Positions 52,346-64,000 of a stretch of 64,000 bases of DNA are shown one piece after another. The notes beneath the pieces are model-generated. The model searched no databases. It saw only the letters and a list, made by a program, of their open reading frames with translations, and was not told the origin of the DNA. This DNA comes from Serratia liquefaciens ATCC 27592. Lineage in GTDB: Bacteria > Pseudomonadota > Gammaproteobacteria > Enterobacterales > Enterobacteriaceae. Both the position numbers and the translations under genes were made by a program. The DNA lies in contig NC_021741.1 of NCBI RefSeq assembly GCF_000422085.1, positions 2,170,001-2,234,000 on the forward strand, in the 5' to 3' direction. Each line of letters opens with the position of its first letter. The first letter of the stretch is position 1.

Positions 52346-54274
52346 ATGCCTGTTATTACTCTTCCTGACGGAAGTCAGCGTCATTTCGATCACCCTGTTT
52401 CCCCTTTGGATGTTGCCCGCGATATCGGCCCTGGCCTGGCGAAAGCCTGTATTGCCGGCCGTGTGAACGGTGAACTGGTTGATGCCGGCGATCTGATCGA
52501 ATCAGACGCGCAGTTGGCTATCATCACCATCAAGGATGCCGAAGGCCTGGAAATCATGCGCCACTCCTGTGCGCACCTGTTGGGTCATGCCATCAAGCAG
52601 CTGTGGCCAGACACCAAAATGGCTATCGGCCCAGTGATCGACAACGGTTTCTATTATGACGTTGATATCGACCGTACCCTGACGCAGGAAGACCTGGATC
52701 TGCTGGAAAAGCGGATGCATGAGTTGGCCGACAAAGATTATGACGTCATCAAGAAGAAGGTTAGCTGGCAAGAAGCCCGTGACACCTTTGCCGCGCGTGG
52801 TGAAAACTACAAAGTGGCGATTCTGGATGAGAACATCAGCCATGACGACCGTCCTGGCCTGTATCACCACGAAGAATATGTCGACATGTGCCGCGGTCCG
52901 CACGTGCCGAACATGCGTTTCTGCCATCACTTCAAACTGCAGAAAACGTCTGGCGCCTACTGGCGTGGCGACAGCAAAAATAAAATGCTGCAGCGTATCT
53001 ACGGCACCGCATGGGCAGACAAGAAACAGCTGAATGCCTATCTGCAGCGTCTGGAAGAAGCCGCCAAGCGTGACCACCGCAAGATCGGCAAGCAGCTCGA
53101 CCTGTACCATATGCAGGAAGAAGCGCCGGGTATGGTGTTCTGGCACAACGATGGCTGGACAATTTTCCGCGAGCTGGAAGCCTTTGTGCGCATGAAGCTC
53201 AAAGAGTACCAGTACCAGGAAGTGAAAGGGCCATTTATGATGGACCGTGTGCTGTGGGAAAAAACCGGCCACTGGGAAAACTATAAAGACGCCATGTTCA
53301 CCACCTCGTCGGAAAACCGCGAGTATTGCATCAAGCCGATGAACTGCCCGGGTCACGTGCAGATCTTCAACCAGGGCCTGAAATCCTACCGTGATTTGCC
53401 GCTGCGTATGGGTGAGTTCGGCAGCTGCCATCGTAACGAGCCTTCGGGTTCTCTGCATGGCCTGATGCGCGTACGCGGGTTCACCCAGGATGACGCCCAT
53501 ATCTTCTGTACTGAAGAGCAGGTGCGTGCCGAGGTGAACGAATGTATCCGTATGGTCTATGATGTCTACGGTACCTTTGGCTTCGACAAGATTGCGGTAA
53601 AACTTTCTACTCGCCCTGAAAAGCGTATCGGGACTGACGATATGTGGACCCGTGCGGAAGAGGATCTGGCTGCGGCGCTGACTGAAAACGGGATTCCGTT
53701 TGAATATCAGCCGGGTGAGGGTGCCTTCTACGGACCAAAAATTGAATTTACTCTGCATGATTGTTTGGATCGTGCATGGCAATGTGGTACCGTGCAGCTC
53801 GATTTCTTCTTACCTGGCCGTTTAGGCGCATCGTATGTTGGCGAAAACAACGATCGCGTGGTCCCGGTAATGATTCACCGCGCTATTTTGGGCTCCATGG
53901 AGCGTTTCATCGGTATTCTTACCGAAGAGTACGCAGGGTTCTACCCAACCTGGATTGCTCCGGTGCAGGTGGTGGTGATGAATATCACCGACAGCCAGTC
54001 TGATTATGTCCAGCAATTGACCAAAAAACTGCAGGACGCAGGGATTCGCGTTAAAGCGGACTTGAGAAATGAGAAGATTGGCTTTAAAATTCGCGAACAT
54101 ACTTTACGACGGGTTCCTTACATGTTGGTCTGCGGTGATAAAGAGGTCGAATCAGGCAAAGTTGCCGTTCGTACCCGCCGTGGCAAAGACCTGGGAAGCC
54201 TGGACGTAAACGAAGTCGTAGACAAGCTGCAAAAAGAGATTCGCAGCCGTAGTCTTCATCAACTGGAGGAATAA
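52346..54274 (+). CDS. thrS: Threonyl-tRNA synthetase
   Basis: 642 residues, the same as E. coli. N-terminal TGS domain ([20 protein letters not shown]), editing domain with [10 protein letters not shown] (about 73-82), catalytic core with zinc-type CPGHVQIF and [17 protein letters not shown]-terminal anticodon domain ([17 protein letters not shown]). Start ATG 52346 with GATAAGGAAT before it; an in-frame upstream ATG at 52313 lies inside the operator hairpin and is not used. Confidence 0.98.
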   Translation: MPVITLPDGSQRHFDHPVSPLDVARDIGPGLAKACIAGRVNGELVDAGDLIESDAQLAIITIKDAEGLEIMRHSCAHLLGHAIKQLWPDTKMAIGPVIDNGFYYDVDIDRTLTQEDLDLLEKRMHELADKDYDVIKKKVSWQEARDTFAARGENYKVAILDENISHDDRPGLYHHEEYVDMCRGPHVPNMRFCHHFKLQKTSGAYWRGDSKNKMLQRIYGTAWADKKQLNAYLQRLEEAAKRDHRKIGKQLDLYHMQEEAPGMVFWHNDGWTIFRELEAFVRMKLKEYQYQEVKGPFMMDRVLWEKTGHWENYKDAMFTTSSENREYCIKPMNCPGHVQIFNQGLKSYRDLPLRMGEFGSCHRNEPSGSLHGLMRVRGFTQDDAHIFCTEEQVRAEVNECIRMVYDVYGTFGFDKIAVKLSTRPEKRIGTDDMWTRAEEDLAAALTENGIPFEYQPGEGAFYGPKIEFTLHDCLDRAWQCGTVQLDFFLPGRLGASYVGENNDRVVPVMIHRAILGSMERFIGILTEEYAGFYPTWIAPVQVVVMNITDSQSDYVQQLTKKLQDAGIRVKADLRNEKIGFKIREHTLRRVPYMLVCGDKEVESGKVAVRTRRGKDLGSLDVNEVVDKLQKEIRSRSLHQLEE

Positions 54275-54277
54275 AGT

Positions 54278-54829
54278 ATTAAAGGCGGAAAACGAGTTCA
54301 ACCGGCGCGTCCTAATCGCATTAACAGAGAAATTCGCGCGCAAGAAGTTCGCCTAACCGGCGTCGATGGCGAGCAGATTGGTATTGTCAGTCTGAATGAA
54401 GCTCTTGAAAAAGCTGAGGAAGCGGGCGTTGATTTAGTAGAAATCAGCCCAAATGCCGAACCGCCAGTTTGCCGAATCATGGATTACGGCAAATTCCTCT
54501 ACGAGAAGAGCAAGTCGACAAAAGAACAGAAGAAGAAGCAAAAAGTTATTCAGGTCAAGGAAATCAAATTCCGTCCTGGTACCGATGATGGCGACTATCA
54601 GGTCAAACTACGCAACCTGATTCGCTTTCTGGAAGATGGCGATAAAGCCAAAATCACCCTGCGTTTCCGTGGGCGTGAGATGGCGCACCAACAGATCGGT
54701 ATGGAAGTGCTTAACCGCGTCCGTAAAGACCTGTGTGAAGATTCTGATTTGGCCATTGTCGAATCCTTCCCTACGAGGATCGAAGGACGTCAGATGATCA
54801 TGGTGCTCGCACCGAAGAAGAGACAGTAA
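54278..54829 (+). CDS. infC: Translation initiation factor IF-3, AUU start
   Basis: 183 residues when started at ATT 54278 ([20 protein letters not shown]), three bases after thrS stops. The rare AUU start is conserved and lets IF-3 repress its own translation. C-terminal IF3 domain includes [24 protein letters not shown] sequence and [17 protein letters not shown] precedes it. Three residues longer than E. coli. Confidence 0.97.
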   Translation: MKGGKRVQPARPNRINREIRAQEVRLTGVDGEQIGIVSLNEALEKAEEAGVDLVEISPNAEPPVCRIMDYGKFLYEKSKSTKEQKKKQKVIQVKEIKFRPGTDDGDYQVKLRNLIRFLEDGDKAKITLRFRGREMAHQQIGMEVLNRVRKDLCEDSDLAIVESFPTRIEGRQMIMVLAPKKRQ

Positions 54830-54845
54830 GGCTTCCAAGTAATCG

Positions 54846-54878
54846 AACCCACGCAGCGCTTGCGTTGTGTGGGTTTTA
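54846..54878 (+). promoter_or_regulatory. Hairpin between infC and rpmI
   Basis: AACCCACGCA pairs with TGCGTTGTGGGTT around GCGCT. Sits in the leader of the rpmI-rplT unit, where ribosomal protein L20 represses rpmI through RNA structure in E. coli. Exact role here not shown. Confidence 0.5.
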
Positions 54879-54903
54879 TTCGCCTCACTGATTCGTTGTT
54901 TAA

Positions 54904-55125
<222 letters not shown>

Positions 55126-55150
55126 GCCATTTTTTTTGAATCTAGAATAA

Positions 55151-55525
<375 letters not shown>

Positions 55526-55533
55526 GTCAGTTG

Positions 55534-55557
55534 AAGAGGGAGCTTGCTCCCTCTTTT
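55534..55557 (+). terminator. Terminator after rplT
   Basis: AAGAGGGAGC-TT-GCTCCCTCTT followed by TT and A/T-rich sequence. Confidence 0.75.
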
Positions 55558-55641
55558 AATCTTTAGCTTTCAGAGACAATATTGACTTTTTTGCCCGCCG
55601 CTTTATCACTGGTGGACAATCATCGACAAGGTAACGTAATC

Positions 55642-55686
55642 ATGCACGCTGCTATTTTTCGTTTCTTCTTTTACTTTAGCGCCTGA
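55642..55686 (+). CDS. pheM: pheST leader peptide
   Basis: 14 residues [14 protein letters not shown] with five Phe, four of them within RFFFYF; E. coli has [14 protein letters not shown]. Ribosome stalling at Phe codons when charged tRNA-Phe is scarce lets pheST be transcribed. Confidence 0.95.
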   Translation: [14 protein letters not shown]

Positions 55687-55690
55687 TCTC

Positions 55691-55760
55691 AGGAGGCTTT
55701 GCGCGTAAGAAAAGAAACGAAAAGTAGCGCCTAAGCCTCCCCTGTGGAGGCTTTTTTGTT
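55691..55760 (+). promoter_or_regulatory. pheST attenuator
   Basis: Terminator: AAGCCTCC-CCTGT-GGAGGCTTTTTT (55733-55757). Antiterminator: AGGAGGCTT (55692-55700), just after the pheM stop, is complementary to AAGCCTCC and competes with the terminator. Confidence 0.88.
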
Positions 55761-55848
55761 TTTGGCCGTCTTCTGAGCCGGGTTAAAGCGTTAAATGCTT
55801 TGAAGATGTGCTAAAGGCGTGTTCGAATAATAGATAACAATTACTTAG

Positions 55849-56862
<1,014 letters not shown>

Positions 56863-56876
56863 GGCGGGAATATCAC

Positions 56877-59264
56877 ATGAAATTCAGTGAACTCTGGTTG
56901 CGCGAGTGGGTAAACCCGGCCATCAGCAGCGAAGCATTATCCGATCAAATTACCATGGCCGGTCTGGAAGTAGACGGCGTGGAGCCGGTTGCCGGCGTCT
57001 TTAACGGCGTGGTAGTAGGCCATGTGGTTGAGTGCGGTCAGCACCCTAACGCAGACAAATTGCGTGTGACCAAGGTCAACGTGGGTGGCGATCGCCTGCT
57101 GGACATCGTCTGTGGCGCACCAAATTGCCGTACCGGCCTGAAGGTGGCGGTTGCCACCGTAGGTGCAGTACTGCCGGGTGACTTCAAGATCAAAGCCGCC
57201 AAACTGCGCGGCGAGCCTTCCGAAGGCATGCTGTGTTCGTTCTCCGAGCTGGGCATTACCGACGATCACGACGGTATCATTGAGCTGCCGGAAGACGCGC
57301 CGATTGGCACCGATATCCGTGAATACCTCTCGCTTGACGACAACACCATCGAAATCAGCGTAACGCCAAACCGTGCCGACTGCCTGGGCATTATCGGTGT
57401 AGCGCGTGACGTTGGGGTGCTGAACCAGGTCGTGCTGACCGAGCCGGATATGAGCCCGGTAGCCGCCACTATTGCGGATACGCTGCCAATTCGCGTTGAC
57501 GCGCCGCAGGCGTGCCCGCGTTACCTGGGCCGCGTAGTAAAAGGCATCAATGTCAAAGCGGCAAGCCCACTGTGGATGCGCGAGAAGCTGCGTCGTTGCG
57601 GCATCCGCTCTATTGACGCAGTGGTTGACGTGACCAACTACGTACTGTTGGAACTGGGTCAGCCAATGCACGCTTTCGATCTGAGCCGTATTGAAGGCGG
57701 TATCGTGGTGCGTATGGCGAGCGAAGGCGAAACCCTGACGCTGCTGGACGGCAACGAAGCCAAACTGAATGCTGATACCTTAGTGATCGCCGATCACCAG
57801 AAAGCGCTGGCCATGGGCGGCATCTTCGGTGGTGAACACTCCGGCGTGAATGAAACTACTCAGGACGTGCTGCTGGAATGCGCGTTCTTCAGCCCGCTGT
57901 CCATTACCGGTCGCGCGCGCCGTAATGGTTTGCACACTGACGCTTCACATCGCTACGAGCGTGGCGTTGATCCTGCATTGCAGTACAAAGCGATGGAACG
58001 TGCGACCCGCCTGCTAATTGATATCTGTGGCGGCCAGGCTGGCCCGGTCATCGATGTGACAGCTGAAGCCGAATTGCCGAAGCGTGCCACCATCACCCTG
58101 CGTCGCGAAAAGCTGGACCGTCTGATCGGCCACGTGGTACCGAGCGAGCAGGTGAGCGATATTCTGCGTCGTTTAGGTTGCCAGGTGACCGAGCAAGGCG
58201 ACAACTGGCTGGCGGTCGCGCCGAGCTGGCGTTTCGATATGGAAATCGAAGAGGACCTGGTAGAAGAAGTCGCACGGGTTTACGGCTACAACAATATTCC
58301 TGACGTGCCGGTACGTGCTGACCTGATCATGACCAAGCATCGCGAAGCGGATCTGACGCTCAAGCGTGTGAAAACCATGCTGGTCGATCACGGCTTCCAG
58401 GAAGCGATCACTTACAGCTTCGTCGATCCTAAGGTTCAGGCCTTACTGCACCCGGGCGAAGAAATGCTGATCCTGCCAAGCCCAATCTCGGTAGAGATGT
58501 CCGCTATGCGCCTGTCGCTGTGGACCGGCTTGCTGTCTGCGGTGGTATATAACCAGAATCGTCAGCAGACTCGTCTGCGCCTGTTTGAAAGCGGCCTGCG
58601 CTTTGTGCCTGATACTGCGGCAAATCTGGGTATCCGTCAGGATGTCATGCTGGCAGGGGTGATTGCCGGTCATACGCACGAAGAACATTGGGATCTGGCG
58701 CGTAAGCCGGTCGACTTCTATGATTTGAAAGGGGATCTGGAGTCTGTCCTGGAGCTGACCGGTAAATTATCCGAAATTCAGTTCAAGGCAGAGACCAATC
58801 CAGCCCTGCATCCAGGGCAAAGCGCCGCTATTTATTTCCAGGGCGAACGTGTCGGTTTCATCGGTGTGGTTCATCCGGAACTTGAACGTAAACTGGATCT
58901 TAACGGCCGTACCGTGGTGTTTGAACTGGAGTGGAACAAGGTCGCAAGCCGCGCCGTGCCTCAGGCGCGGGAGATTTCTCGCTTCCCGGCAAACCGTCGA
59001 GATATCGCCGTTGTGGTGGCTGAAAACGTCCCCGCAGAAGATATTTTGGCAGAGTGTAAGAAAGTTGGCGCAAATCAGGTAGTTGGCGTAAACTTGTTTG
59101 ATGTGTACCGTGGCAAGGGCGTGGCAGAGGGTTATAAGAGCCTGGCTATCAGTCTGGTATTGCAGGATACCGCTCGTACACTGGAAGAAGAGGAGATAGC
59201 CGTTACCGTTGCAAAATGTGTAGAGGCTCTAAAACAGCGATTCCAAGCATCCTTGAGGGATTGA
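56877..59264 (+). CDS. pheT: Phenylalanyl-tRNA synthetase beta subunit
   Basis: 795 residues, same length as E. coli. N-terminal tRNA-binding (EMAP-like) domain with [21 protein letters not shown]3/B4 editing domain, B5 domain, and C-terminal FDX-ACB domain ending in FQASLRD. GGCGGGAATATCAC precedes the ATG. Confidence 0.98.
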   Translation: MKFSELWLREWVNPAISSEALSDQITMAGLEVDGVEPVAGVFNGVVVGHVVECGQHPNADKLRVTKVNVGGDRLLDIVCGAPNCRTGLKVAVATVGAVLPGDFKIKAAKLRGEPSEGMLCSFSELGITDDHDGIIELPEDAPIGTDIREYLSLDDNTIEISVTPNRADCLGIIGVARDVGVLNQVVLTEPDMSPVAATIADTLPIRVDAPQACPRYLGRVVKGINVKAASPLWMREKLRRCGIRSIDAVVDVTNYVLLELGQPMHAFDLSRIEGGIVVRMASEGETLTLLDGNEAKLNADTLVIADHQKALAMGGIFGGEHSGVNETTQDVLLECAFFSPLSITGRARRNGLHTDASHRYERGVDPALQYKAMERATRLLIDICGGQAGPVIDVTAEAELPKRATITLRREKLDRLIGHVVPSEQVSDILRRLGCQVTEQGDNWLAVAPSWRFDMEIEEDLVEEVARVYGYNNIPDVPVRADLIMTKHREADLTLKRVKTMLVDHGFQEAITYSFVDPKVQALLHPGEEMLILPSPISVEMSAMRLSLWTGLLSAVVYNQNRQQTRLRLFESGLRFVPDTAANLGIRQDVMLAGVIAGHTHEEHWDLARKPVDFYDLKGDLESVLELTGKLSEIQFKAETNPALHPGQSAAIYFQGERVGFIGVVHPELERKLDLNGRTVVFELEWNKVASRAVPQAREISRFPANRRDIAVVVAENVPAEDILAECKKVGANQVVGVNLFDVYRGKGVAEGYKSLAISLVLQDTARTLEEEEIAVTVAKCVEALKQRFQASLRD

Positions 59265-59268
59265 ACCT

Positions 59269-59565
59269 ATGGCGCTTACTAAAGCTGAAATGTCAGAACA
59301 CCTGTTTGAAAAGCTTGGGCTTAGCAAACGGGATGCCAAAGACCTGGTAGAACTGTTTTTCGAAGAGGTACGTCGTGCTCTTGAGAACGGTGAGCAGGTG
59401 AAACTGTCAGGTTTTGGCAATTTTGATTTGCGTGACAAGAACCAACGTCCGGGGCGTAACCCGAAGACCGGCGAGGACATTCCGATTACGGCGCGCCGCG
59501 TGGTCACTTTCCGTCCAGGGCAAAAACTGAAAAGTCGGGTAGAGAACGCAAGCCCGAAAGAGTAA
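59269..59565 (+). CDS. ihfA: Integration host factor alpha subunit
   Basis: 98 residues. [20 protein letters not shown], then the DNA-bending arm [20 protein letters not shown] with its conserved proline. Starts 4 bp after pheT, so they are coupled. Heterodimer partner IhfB is not in this window. Confidence 0.98.
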   Translation: MALTKAEMSEHLFEKLGLSKRDAKDLVELFFEEVRRALENGEQVKLSGFGNFDLRDKNQRPGRNPKTGEDIPITARRVVTFRPGQKLKSRVENASPKE

Positions 59566-59580
59566 GTTGCGTGAAACCAA

Positions 59581-59613
59581 AAAAGGCCGCTTTTGCGGCC
59601 TTTTTCTTTTTTT
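59581..59613 (+). terminator. Terminator after ihfA
   Basis: AAAGGCCGC-TTTT-GCGGCCTTT followed by long T-run. Confidence 0.9.
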
Positions 59614-59754
59614 GAAGAAAAATTCGGGTTATTCCTAAATTATGGCCGTAAGAACCTATGCGATTAAATAAAGTAGGTTGGTGTTTAATATTAAGATATA
59701 AATTTTTTGCGGATTTTTCTTATGGATATTAATTTCCTTGCTTTACCTAAAATA

Positions 59755-59782
59755 AAACCAGGAGCCTCGGCTCCTGGTTTTT
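59755..59782. terminator. Bidirectional terminator next to the small lipoprotein gene
   Basis: AAAACCAGGAGCC-TCG-GGCTCCTGGTTTT-type hairpin with A-run and T-run at its ends, overlapping the lipoprotein stop. Bases 59614-59754 carry nothing else recognisable. Confidence 0.75.
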
Positions 59783-59912
59783 AATAATGGTTGTAATAGT
59801 GGCCCGGGCCACCACCGCCACGATGACCGCCACCGTGGGGGCCGAAGCAGCAGGCGCTGAGCGCGGTGGTCAGCACGGCGACCGTGAACAACATTCCAAT
59901 GCGTTTAATCAT
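59781..59912 (-). CDS. Small Gly/His-rich lipoprotein (43 residues)
   Basis: MIKRIGMLFTVAVLTTALSA then CCFGPHGGGHRGGGGPGHYY. Clear lipobox LSAC (Cys 21). The mature peptide is only about 23 residues of Gly, His and Tyr, which might bind metal. Too short for many gene finders. Own terminator at the end; no similar family recalled. Confidence 0.6.
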   Translation of the reverse strand: MIKRIGMLFTVAVLTTALSACCFGPHGGGHRGGGGPGHYYNHY

Positions 59913-60144
59913 AATAATATCTCTTTGATAAGTGTCAGCGTCATTATAAATAGCGGCATGGCATCCGGTATGTCAGCTATTCGTTAAACGTTGTTAGCAG
60001 CTGTTTTATTTAATCTGAAAAATGAGAGTGTATGGATTATGTAAGCGAGGTGAAAACGATCTGAAAATAGGCATTGAGGCGATAGGCGTAAAATAAACGC
60101 GCTGATATAACCAGCTCAGCAAAAAATAAAGTGAGAGTGCCAAA

Positions 60145-60564
60145 ATGAAAAAGATCCTGTTGCTGGTGTGTTTACCGCTGCTGCTGCCGCTCGTGGCCCA
60201 GGCAGATGTCTCCATTGATATCAACGTGCCGGGCGTCTCGGTCCATCTGGGGGATCAGGATCGGCGAGGTTACTACTGGGACGGCTATGACTGGCGTCCG
60301 CCACAGTGGTGGCATGCCCATCAGGGACGCGGCGTGGGTGAGCGTAACAGCCGTGGTCTGTACTGGGACGGTGGTCGCTGGCAACCCTCACCGCCGCGCG
60401 GCAACGATCACCGGAGTCCAGAGCGGGGCGGCAATCCGTTCCACGGTGAACGCGATAACCGTAACGATGGCAACCGTCATGATAATGACCACGGTAAGGG
60501 CCGCGGCAACGACAATGACCACGGTAAACCCTACCCACAAAACGGAAATGATCCGCGACGCTAA
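60145..60564 (+). CDS. Periplasmic DUF2502 (YpeC-like) protein
   Basis: 139 residues. Signal peptide MKKILLLVCLPLLLPLVAQA, then DVSIDINVPGVSVHLGDQDR and RGYYWDGYDWRPPQWWHAH typical of DUF2502, followed by a long Arg/Asn/Asp/His-rich disordered tail with repeated NDNDHGK units. E. coli YpeC is shorter; the tail is an elaboration. Function unknown. Confidence 0.75.
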   Translation: MKKILLLVCLPLLLPLVAQADVSIDINVPGVSVHLGDQDRRGYYWDGYDWRPPQWWHAHQGRGVGERNSRGLYWDGGRWQPSPPRGNDHRSPERGGNPFHGERDNRNDGNRHDNDHGKGRGNDNDHGKPYPQNGNDPRR

Positions 60565-60736
60565 TTGAGTGTACGACGTCTGGTGTTGCCCCTCAGTGGA
60601 GGGGGCAGCATCAGCCGTTGTTTTCCTGCCATAATCCTTAAGCAAGGCTTTCCCTTCTGGCGCTAACCCCCTAATATTTGACCCAGACGTCAATTATTCG
60701 ACCGCCGCTCGCGGCCCGCAGGGAATCGCCACACCT

Positions 60737-61744
60737 ATGCCAACCAGCCAGACCTTTACTTTATTACTGCACAAACAGCGTCATCGCGATAAACGCCATT
60801 TATGGCTGTTGGCGCTGGGCGTTGCCGTGGCTTTTGTTTTTAGCCTCAGCGCGGGTGATGTCTGGCTTTGGCCCTCACAGTGGTCAAGTGATGCGGCACA
60901 GCTGTTTGTCTGGCAATTACGCCTGCCGCGTGCGCTAGCGGTGATGTTGGTCGGAGCCAGCCTGGCCATTGCCGGTGCGGTAATGCAGGCCTTGTTTGAG
61001 AATCCGTTGGCTGAGCCTGGCTTATTGGGAGTGGCTAATGGTGCCGGGGTTGCACTGGTGCTAATGGTATTACTGGGCAACGGCCTGCTGCCGGTAGCGT
61101 TGATGAGTCTGAGCGCCATTGCGGGTGCGTTAATCATGACCTTTATGCTGCTGAGCTTTGCTCGTCGCAAGCGTCTGACCAACGCGCGATTATTGTTGGT
61201 CGGCGTTGCCTTGGGCATTGTGTGCAGCGCAGTGATGACCTGGGCAGTGTACTTCAGTTCCAGCCTGGATCTGCGCCAGCTAATGTACTGGATGATGGGC
61301 GGCTTTGGCGGCGTAGACTGGCGCCAAAAATGGCTGGTGCTGGCCCTGGTGCCGGTGGTGCTGTGGCTGTGTTGCCAGGGCAAGGCGCTGAACTTCATGG
61401 CGCTGGGTGAGGTACAGGCCCGCCAGCTCGGGCTTTCACTGCATTTGTGGCGTAATCTGCTGGTGCTGGCAATCGGCTGGCTGGTAGGCGTTAGTGTGGC
61501 GTTGGCGGGGGTGATCGGATTTGTCGGGCTGGTGATACCGCATATGCTGCGCCTTAGCGGTTTGACCAATCAGCGTTATTTACTGCCGGGTTGCGCACTG
61601 GCCGGTGCCGGCGTCTTGCTGGCGGCCGACGTGGTGGCGCGTATTACGCTGCTGTCGGCTGAATTGCCCATCGGGGTGGTGACAGCCACCCTGGGGGCAC
61701 CTCTGTTTATCTGGTTGCTCACTCGGGTAAAAAGCGTAAGGTAG
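60737..61744 (+). CDS. btuC: Vitamin B12 ABC transporter permease
   Basis: 335 residues (E. coli 326), ten hydrophobic segments. [37 protein letters not shown] and [15 protein letters not shown], the BtuD-contacting L-loop, are typical of FecCD/BtuC permeases. No cobalamin riboswitch is visible upstream, as in E. coli btuCED. Confidence 0.95.
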   Translation: MPTSQTFTLLLHKQRHRDKRHLWLLALGVAVAFVFSLSAGDVWLWPSQWSSDAAQLFVWQLRLPRALAVMLVGASLAIAGAVMQALFENPLAEPGLLGVANGAGVALVLMVLLGNGLLPVALMSLSAIAGALIMTFMLLSFARRKRLTNARLLLVGVALGIVCSAVMTWAVYFSSSLDLRQLMYWMMGGFGGVDWRQKWLVLALVPVVLWLCCQGKALNFMALGEVQARQLGLSLHLWRNLLVLAIGWLVGVSVALAGVIGFVGLVIPHMLRLSGLTNQRYLLPGCALAGAGVLLAADVVARITLLSAELPIGVVTATLGAPLFIWLLTRVKSVR

Positions 61745-61785
61745 TTTCTCTGTTCACCTGCAAGTAAAACAAGAGGATAAGCTCC

Positions 61786-62337
61786 ATGACTCAAGCTATT
61801 TATGACATTCCGCTGAACACCATCGAGAATCAATCTACCACGCTGGCACAATATAAAGGCCGCGTGTTGCTGGTGGTGAATGTGGCGTCGGAATGCGGCC
61901 TGACCAAGCAATATGAAGGGCTGGAAGCCCTGTACGAAACCTACCGGGATCAAGGTTTTGAGGTGCTGGGATTCCCCTCCAACGAATTTCTGGGGCAGGA
62001 GCCAGGCAGCAACGAAGAGATCCTGGCGTTTTGCCGGGGTACCTTTGGCGTTCAGTTCCCTATGTTTGCCAAACTGGAAGTGAACGGCGAAAACCGCCAT
62101 CCATTGTATCAGGCGTTGACCGCCGCCAAACCGCACGCCGTTGCGCCGCAGGGCAGTGAGTTCCTTGCGCGTATGAGCAGCAAGGGGCGGGCACCAAAGC
62201 AAACTGGCGATATCCTGTGGAACTTCGAGAAATTCCTGATTGGCCGCGATGGCAAGGTCATCGAGCGCTTTTCCCCGGATACGACGCCGGAAGATCCTGC
62301 ATTGCTGGCCGCCGTCAAACAGGCGCTGGCCGACTAA
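61786..62337 (+). CDS. btuE: Glutathione peroxidase-like thiol peroxidase BtuE
   Basis: 183 residues, same as E. coli BtuE. The peroxidatic cysteine is in NVASECGLTKQYEGL with the Gln of FPSNEFLGQEPGSNE and the Trp-Asn pair GDILWNFEKFL. Reduces peroxides with thioredoxin; not part of B12 transport itself. Preceded by AAGAGGATAAGCTCC. Confidence 0.95.
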   Translation: MTQAIYDIPLNTIENQSTTLAQYKGRVLLVVNVASECGLTKQYEGLEALYETYRDQGFEVLGFPSNEFLGQEPGSNEEILAFCRGTFGVQFPMFAKLEVNGENRHPLYQALTAAKPHAVAPQGSEFLARMSSKGRAPKQTGDILWNFEKFLIGRDGKVIERFSPDTTPEDPALLAAVKQALAD

Positions 62338-62357
62338 ATAAGGAGCGGTAATACATC

Positions 62358-63113
62358 ATGCTGCAACTCAGGCAGGTTGGGGTAGAAGGGCGCTTGGCCC
62401 CGTTTTCAGCACAGGTTGATGCTGGGTTGCAGTTTCACCTTATTGGCCCGAACGGCGCCGGTAAAAGCACGCTGTTGGCCTGCCTGGCGGGTATCTTGCC
62501 CGGTATCGGGGAGATCCTGCTGGACGGTCATCCGCTGAAAAGTTTTCAGGGCAATGAGCTGGCACTGCGTCGTGGTTATTTAAGCCAACAGCAGCCCCCG
62601 GTGGCGTTGATGCCGGTATTCCAGTATCTGGCATTGCATCAACCGGCGGGAGCTTCGGAAGAGGCGCTGGAAAGCGCCATTCTTTATCTGTGTCAGCGTT
62701 TAAAGCTGATGGACAAGCTGCCGCGTATGCTGACTCAGCTATCCGGCGGGGAATGGCAGCGAGTACGTCTGGCCGCGGTGCTGCTGCAGGTCTGGCCGAC
62801 GGTTAACCCGTACAGCCAACTGCTGTTGTTGGATGAACCGACCAACAGCCTGGACGTGGCGCAGAAGGTGGCATTGGACCGACTATTAAGAGAGTTTTGC
62901 CAGAGTGGGCGCAGTGCCTTGGTTTGCGCGCACGATCTCAACCACACCTTACAGCAGGCCGATCGGGTCTGGCTGCTGCATGCAGGGCGCTTAGTTGCTC
63001 AGGGCAGCACGCGGGAGGTGATGGAGCCGGTTCTGCTGTCACAAATTTATGACGTCGATTTTCATTTGCAGGCGGTGGGCGATCAACGCTGGATTATGAC
63101 CAAAACCGCCTAG
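62358..63113 (+). CDS. btuD: Vitamin B12 ABC transporter ATPase
   Basis: 251 residues. Walker A GPNGAGKST (about 34-42), signature LSGGEWQRVRLAAVLLQ, Walker B LLLLDEPTNSLD, switch His in CAHDLNH. Follows btuE by 20 bp, completing btuCED. Confidence 0.95.
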   Translation: MLQLRQVGVEGRLAPFSAQVDAGLQFHLIGPNGAGKSTLLACLAGILPGIGEILLDGHPLKSFQGNELALRRGYLSQQQPPVALMPVFQYLALHQPAGASEEALESAILYLCQRLKLMDKLPRMLTQLSGGEWQRVRLAAVLLQVWPTVNPYSQLLLLDEPTNSLDVAQKVALDRLLREFCQSGRSALVCAHDLNHTLQQADRVWLLHAGRLVAQGSTREVMEPVLLSQIYDVDFHLQAVGDQRWIMTKTA

Positions 63114-63376
63114 TGCGTTAGCGTATTGAAAATGCGGCCTAAACGAAAATTAAACGGACTCGATATAAATAGCCGAGTAAGCATCGGCTTTATTTCACTC
63201 TTCGCTAAAAATCACCTCATAAATCTTGAAAACCGTCGCTGACGTGCTACGCTGATTTAGTTCGAATAAAATAAGTAAATAATTATTAATAACTATAACT
63301 AATTGATTTTTAAATCAATATAAAATGATGATGATGGCCCTCGCAAATCAGATAGTCCGCTGATAATTAATCTCGC

Positions 63377-63393
63377 CTTAAGGTTTAGTTAAG
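63377..63393 (+). promoter_or_regulatory. PmrA-type box upstream of arnB
   Basis: CTTAAG-GTTTA-GTTAAG fits the tandem half-site pattern HTTAAK-N5-YTTAAK with one mismatch. The arn operon is a classic PmrA (BasR) target. Confidence 0.6.
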
Positions 63394-63442
63394 CTTGCGG
63401 CCGTACATTGGCAGTTAATCCACCGGGAACGATTCTCTCTGG

Positions 63443-63459
63443 CGTTTAATATTCGTTAA
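63443..63459 (+). promoter_or_regulatory. PhoP-type box upstream of arnB
   Basis: CGTTTA-ATATT-CGTTAA matches (T)GTTTA-N5-(T)GTTTA at 9 of 12 positions, 55 bp before the start. Direct PhoP control of arn is known in Yersinia, so it is plausible. Bases 63114-63376 hold a possible btuD terminator (AGCCGA/TCGGCT near 63174-63193) and nothing else. Confidence 0.5.
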
Positions 63460-63513
63460 ATAAAAGAGATCTACAGTGTCATTAAAAGAAATTTGATACG
63501 TTTGGGGTTAACT

Positions 63514-64000
63514 ATGGATCAATTTTTACCTTTCTCACGCCCGGCGATCGGCGATGAAGAAATCGCGGCGGTAGAAAAGGTATTGCGCTCAGGGTGGATC
63601 ACCACCGGACCGCAAAATCAGCAGTTGGAAAGTGAGTTTTGCGCCACCTTCGGCTGCAAACATGCGATTGCCGTTTGTTCCGCTACTGCAGGCATGCATA
63701 TCACCCTGATGGCTCTGGGCATTGGTCCCGGCGATGAAGTCATCACTCCCTCACAAACTTGGGTTTCAACCCTCAACATGATTGAGTTGCTCGGCGCCAC
63801 GCCGGTAATGATCGACGTTGACCGCGATACGTTGATGGTCAATGCCAGAGATGTTGAAGCCGCCATTACGACCAAAACCAAAGCTATTGTCCCGGTGCAT
63901 TACGCTGGTGCGCCATTGCAAATGGATGCATTGCGAGACGTGGCCAAACGCCATAATCTGCCGCTGATTGAAGACGCTGCTCATGCGGTGGGTTCCCGTT
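63514..64000 (+). CDS. arnB: UDP-4-amino-4-deoxy-L-arabinose aminotransferase, 3' end beyond window
   Basis: The first 162 residues of a DegT/DnrJ/EryC1-type PLP aminotransferase: [60 protein letters not shown] and [14 protein letters not shown]. Makes the L-Ara4N precursor that modifies lipid A and gives polymyxin resistance. The catalytic lysine lies beyond 64000. arnCADTEF is expected downstream. Confidence 0.93.
   Translation, partial: MDQFLPFSRPAIGDEEIAAVEKVLRSGWITTGPQNQQLESEFCATFGCKHAIAVCSATAGMHITLMALGIGPGDEVITPSQTWVSTLNMIELLGATPVMIDVDRDTLMVNARDVEAAITTKTKAIVPVHYAGAPLQMDALRDVAKRHNLPLIEDAAHAVGSR

Noticed and set aside
60565..60736. Cobalamin riboswitch before btuC
   Set aside because: No B12-box-like sequence seen; E. 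coli btuCED also lacks one.

Overview
The window is chromosome of an enteric gammaproteobacterium, most likely Serratia or a close relative in the Yersiniaceae. Three things point there: the conserved block thrS-infC-rpmI-rplT-pheM-pheST-ihfA-btuCED followed by arnB, a tcyP-ydjM-hxpB-yniB-yniA neighbourhood that also holds a sitABCD (yfe) metal transporter, and a periplasmic gluconate dehydrogenase operon. Genus assignment is inference from gene content; no rRNA gene is present. No tRNA, rRNA, CRISPR array or insertion sequence was seen.

Layout. 1-1809: 3' part of phnW and phnX (2-aminoethylphosphonate breakdown). 1875-8779: cystine importer tcyP, SOS-type ydjM, sugar phosphatase hxpB, an unusual HdeD-type membrane protein fused to a permuted NlpC/P60-like domain, yniB, the kinase-like yniA and a GNAT acetyltransferase. 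8817-12368: sitABCD (Mn/Fe import) behind a near-consensus Fur box. 12501-23786: a GhoS-family protein, lytic transglycosylase emtA, the three-subunit gluconate dehydrogenase operon, a serine-type transporter, an orphan Fe(III)-type binding protein, marC, and membrane proteins of unknown role with a strongly structured, terminator-ended RNA between two of them.

23.9-52.2 kb is a lambdoid prophage remnant. Left arm (minus strand): a colicin E/pyocin S-type DNase bacteriocin with its immunity gene, a cytosine methyltransferase plus ParB-like pair, and an operon of very small proteins. Immunity region: an S24-family CI repressor followed by three A+T-rich genes in the position of lambda rex. Right arm: cro, cII, a KilA-N protein, an O-like replication gene carrying an internal iteron array, an HNH/DUF968-type protein, RusA and Q. 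After Q come the lysis cassette (holin, endolysin, Rz/Rz1), a truncated small terminase, then tape measure, tail tip and broken tail-spike genes. No integrase, large terminase, portal, capsid or tail-tube gene is present, so the element cannot make virions. It keeps an SOS-responsive repressor, a Q gene and a complete lysis cassette, and carries a bacteriocin with its own LexA and Fur sites but no lysis gene. This suggests domestication as a bacteriocin island.

52.3-64.0 kb is core genome: thrS with its translational operator, infC with an AUU start, rpmI, rplT, the pheM leader and attenuator, pheS, pheT, ihfA, a small lipoprotein, a DUF2502 (YpeC-like) protein, btuC, btuE, btuD, and the start of arnB behind PmrA-like and PhoP-like boxes.
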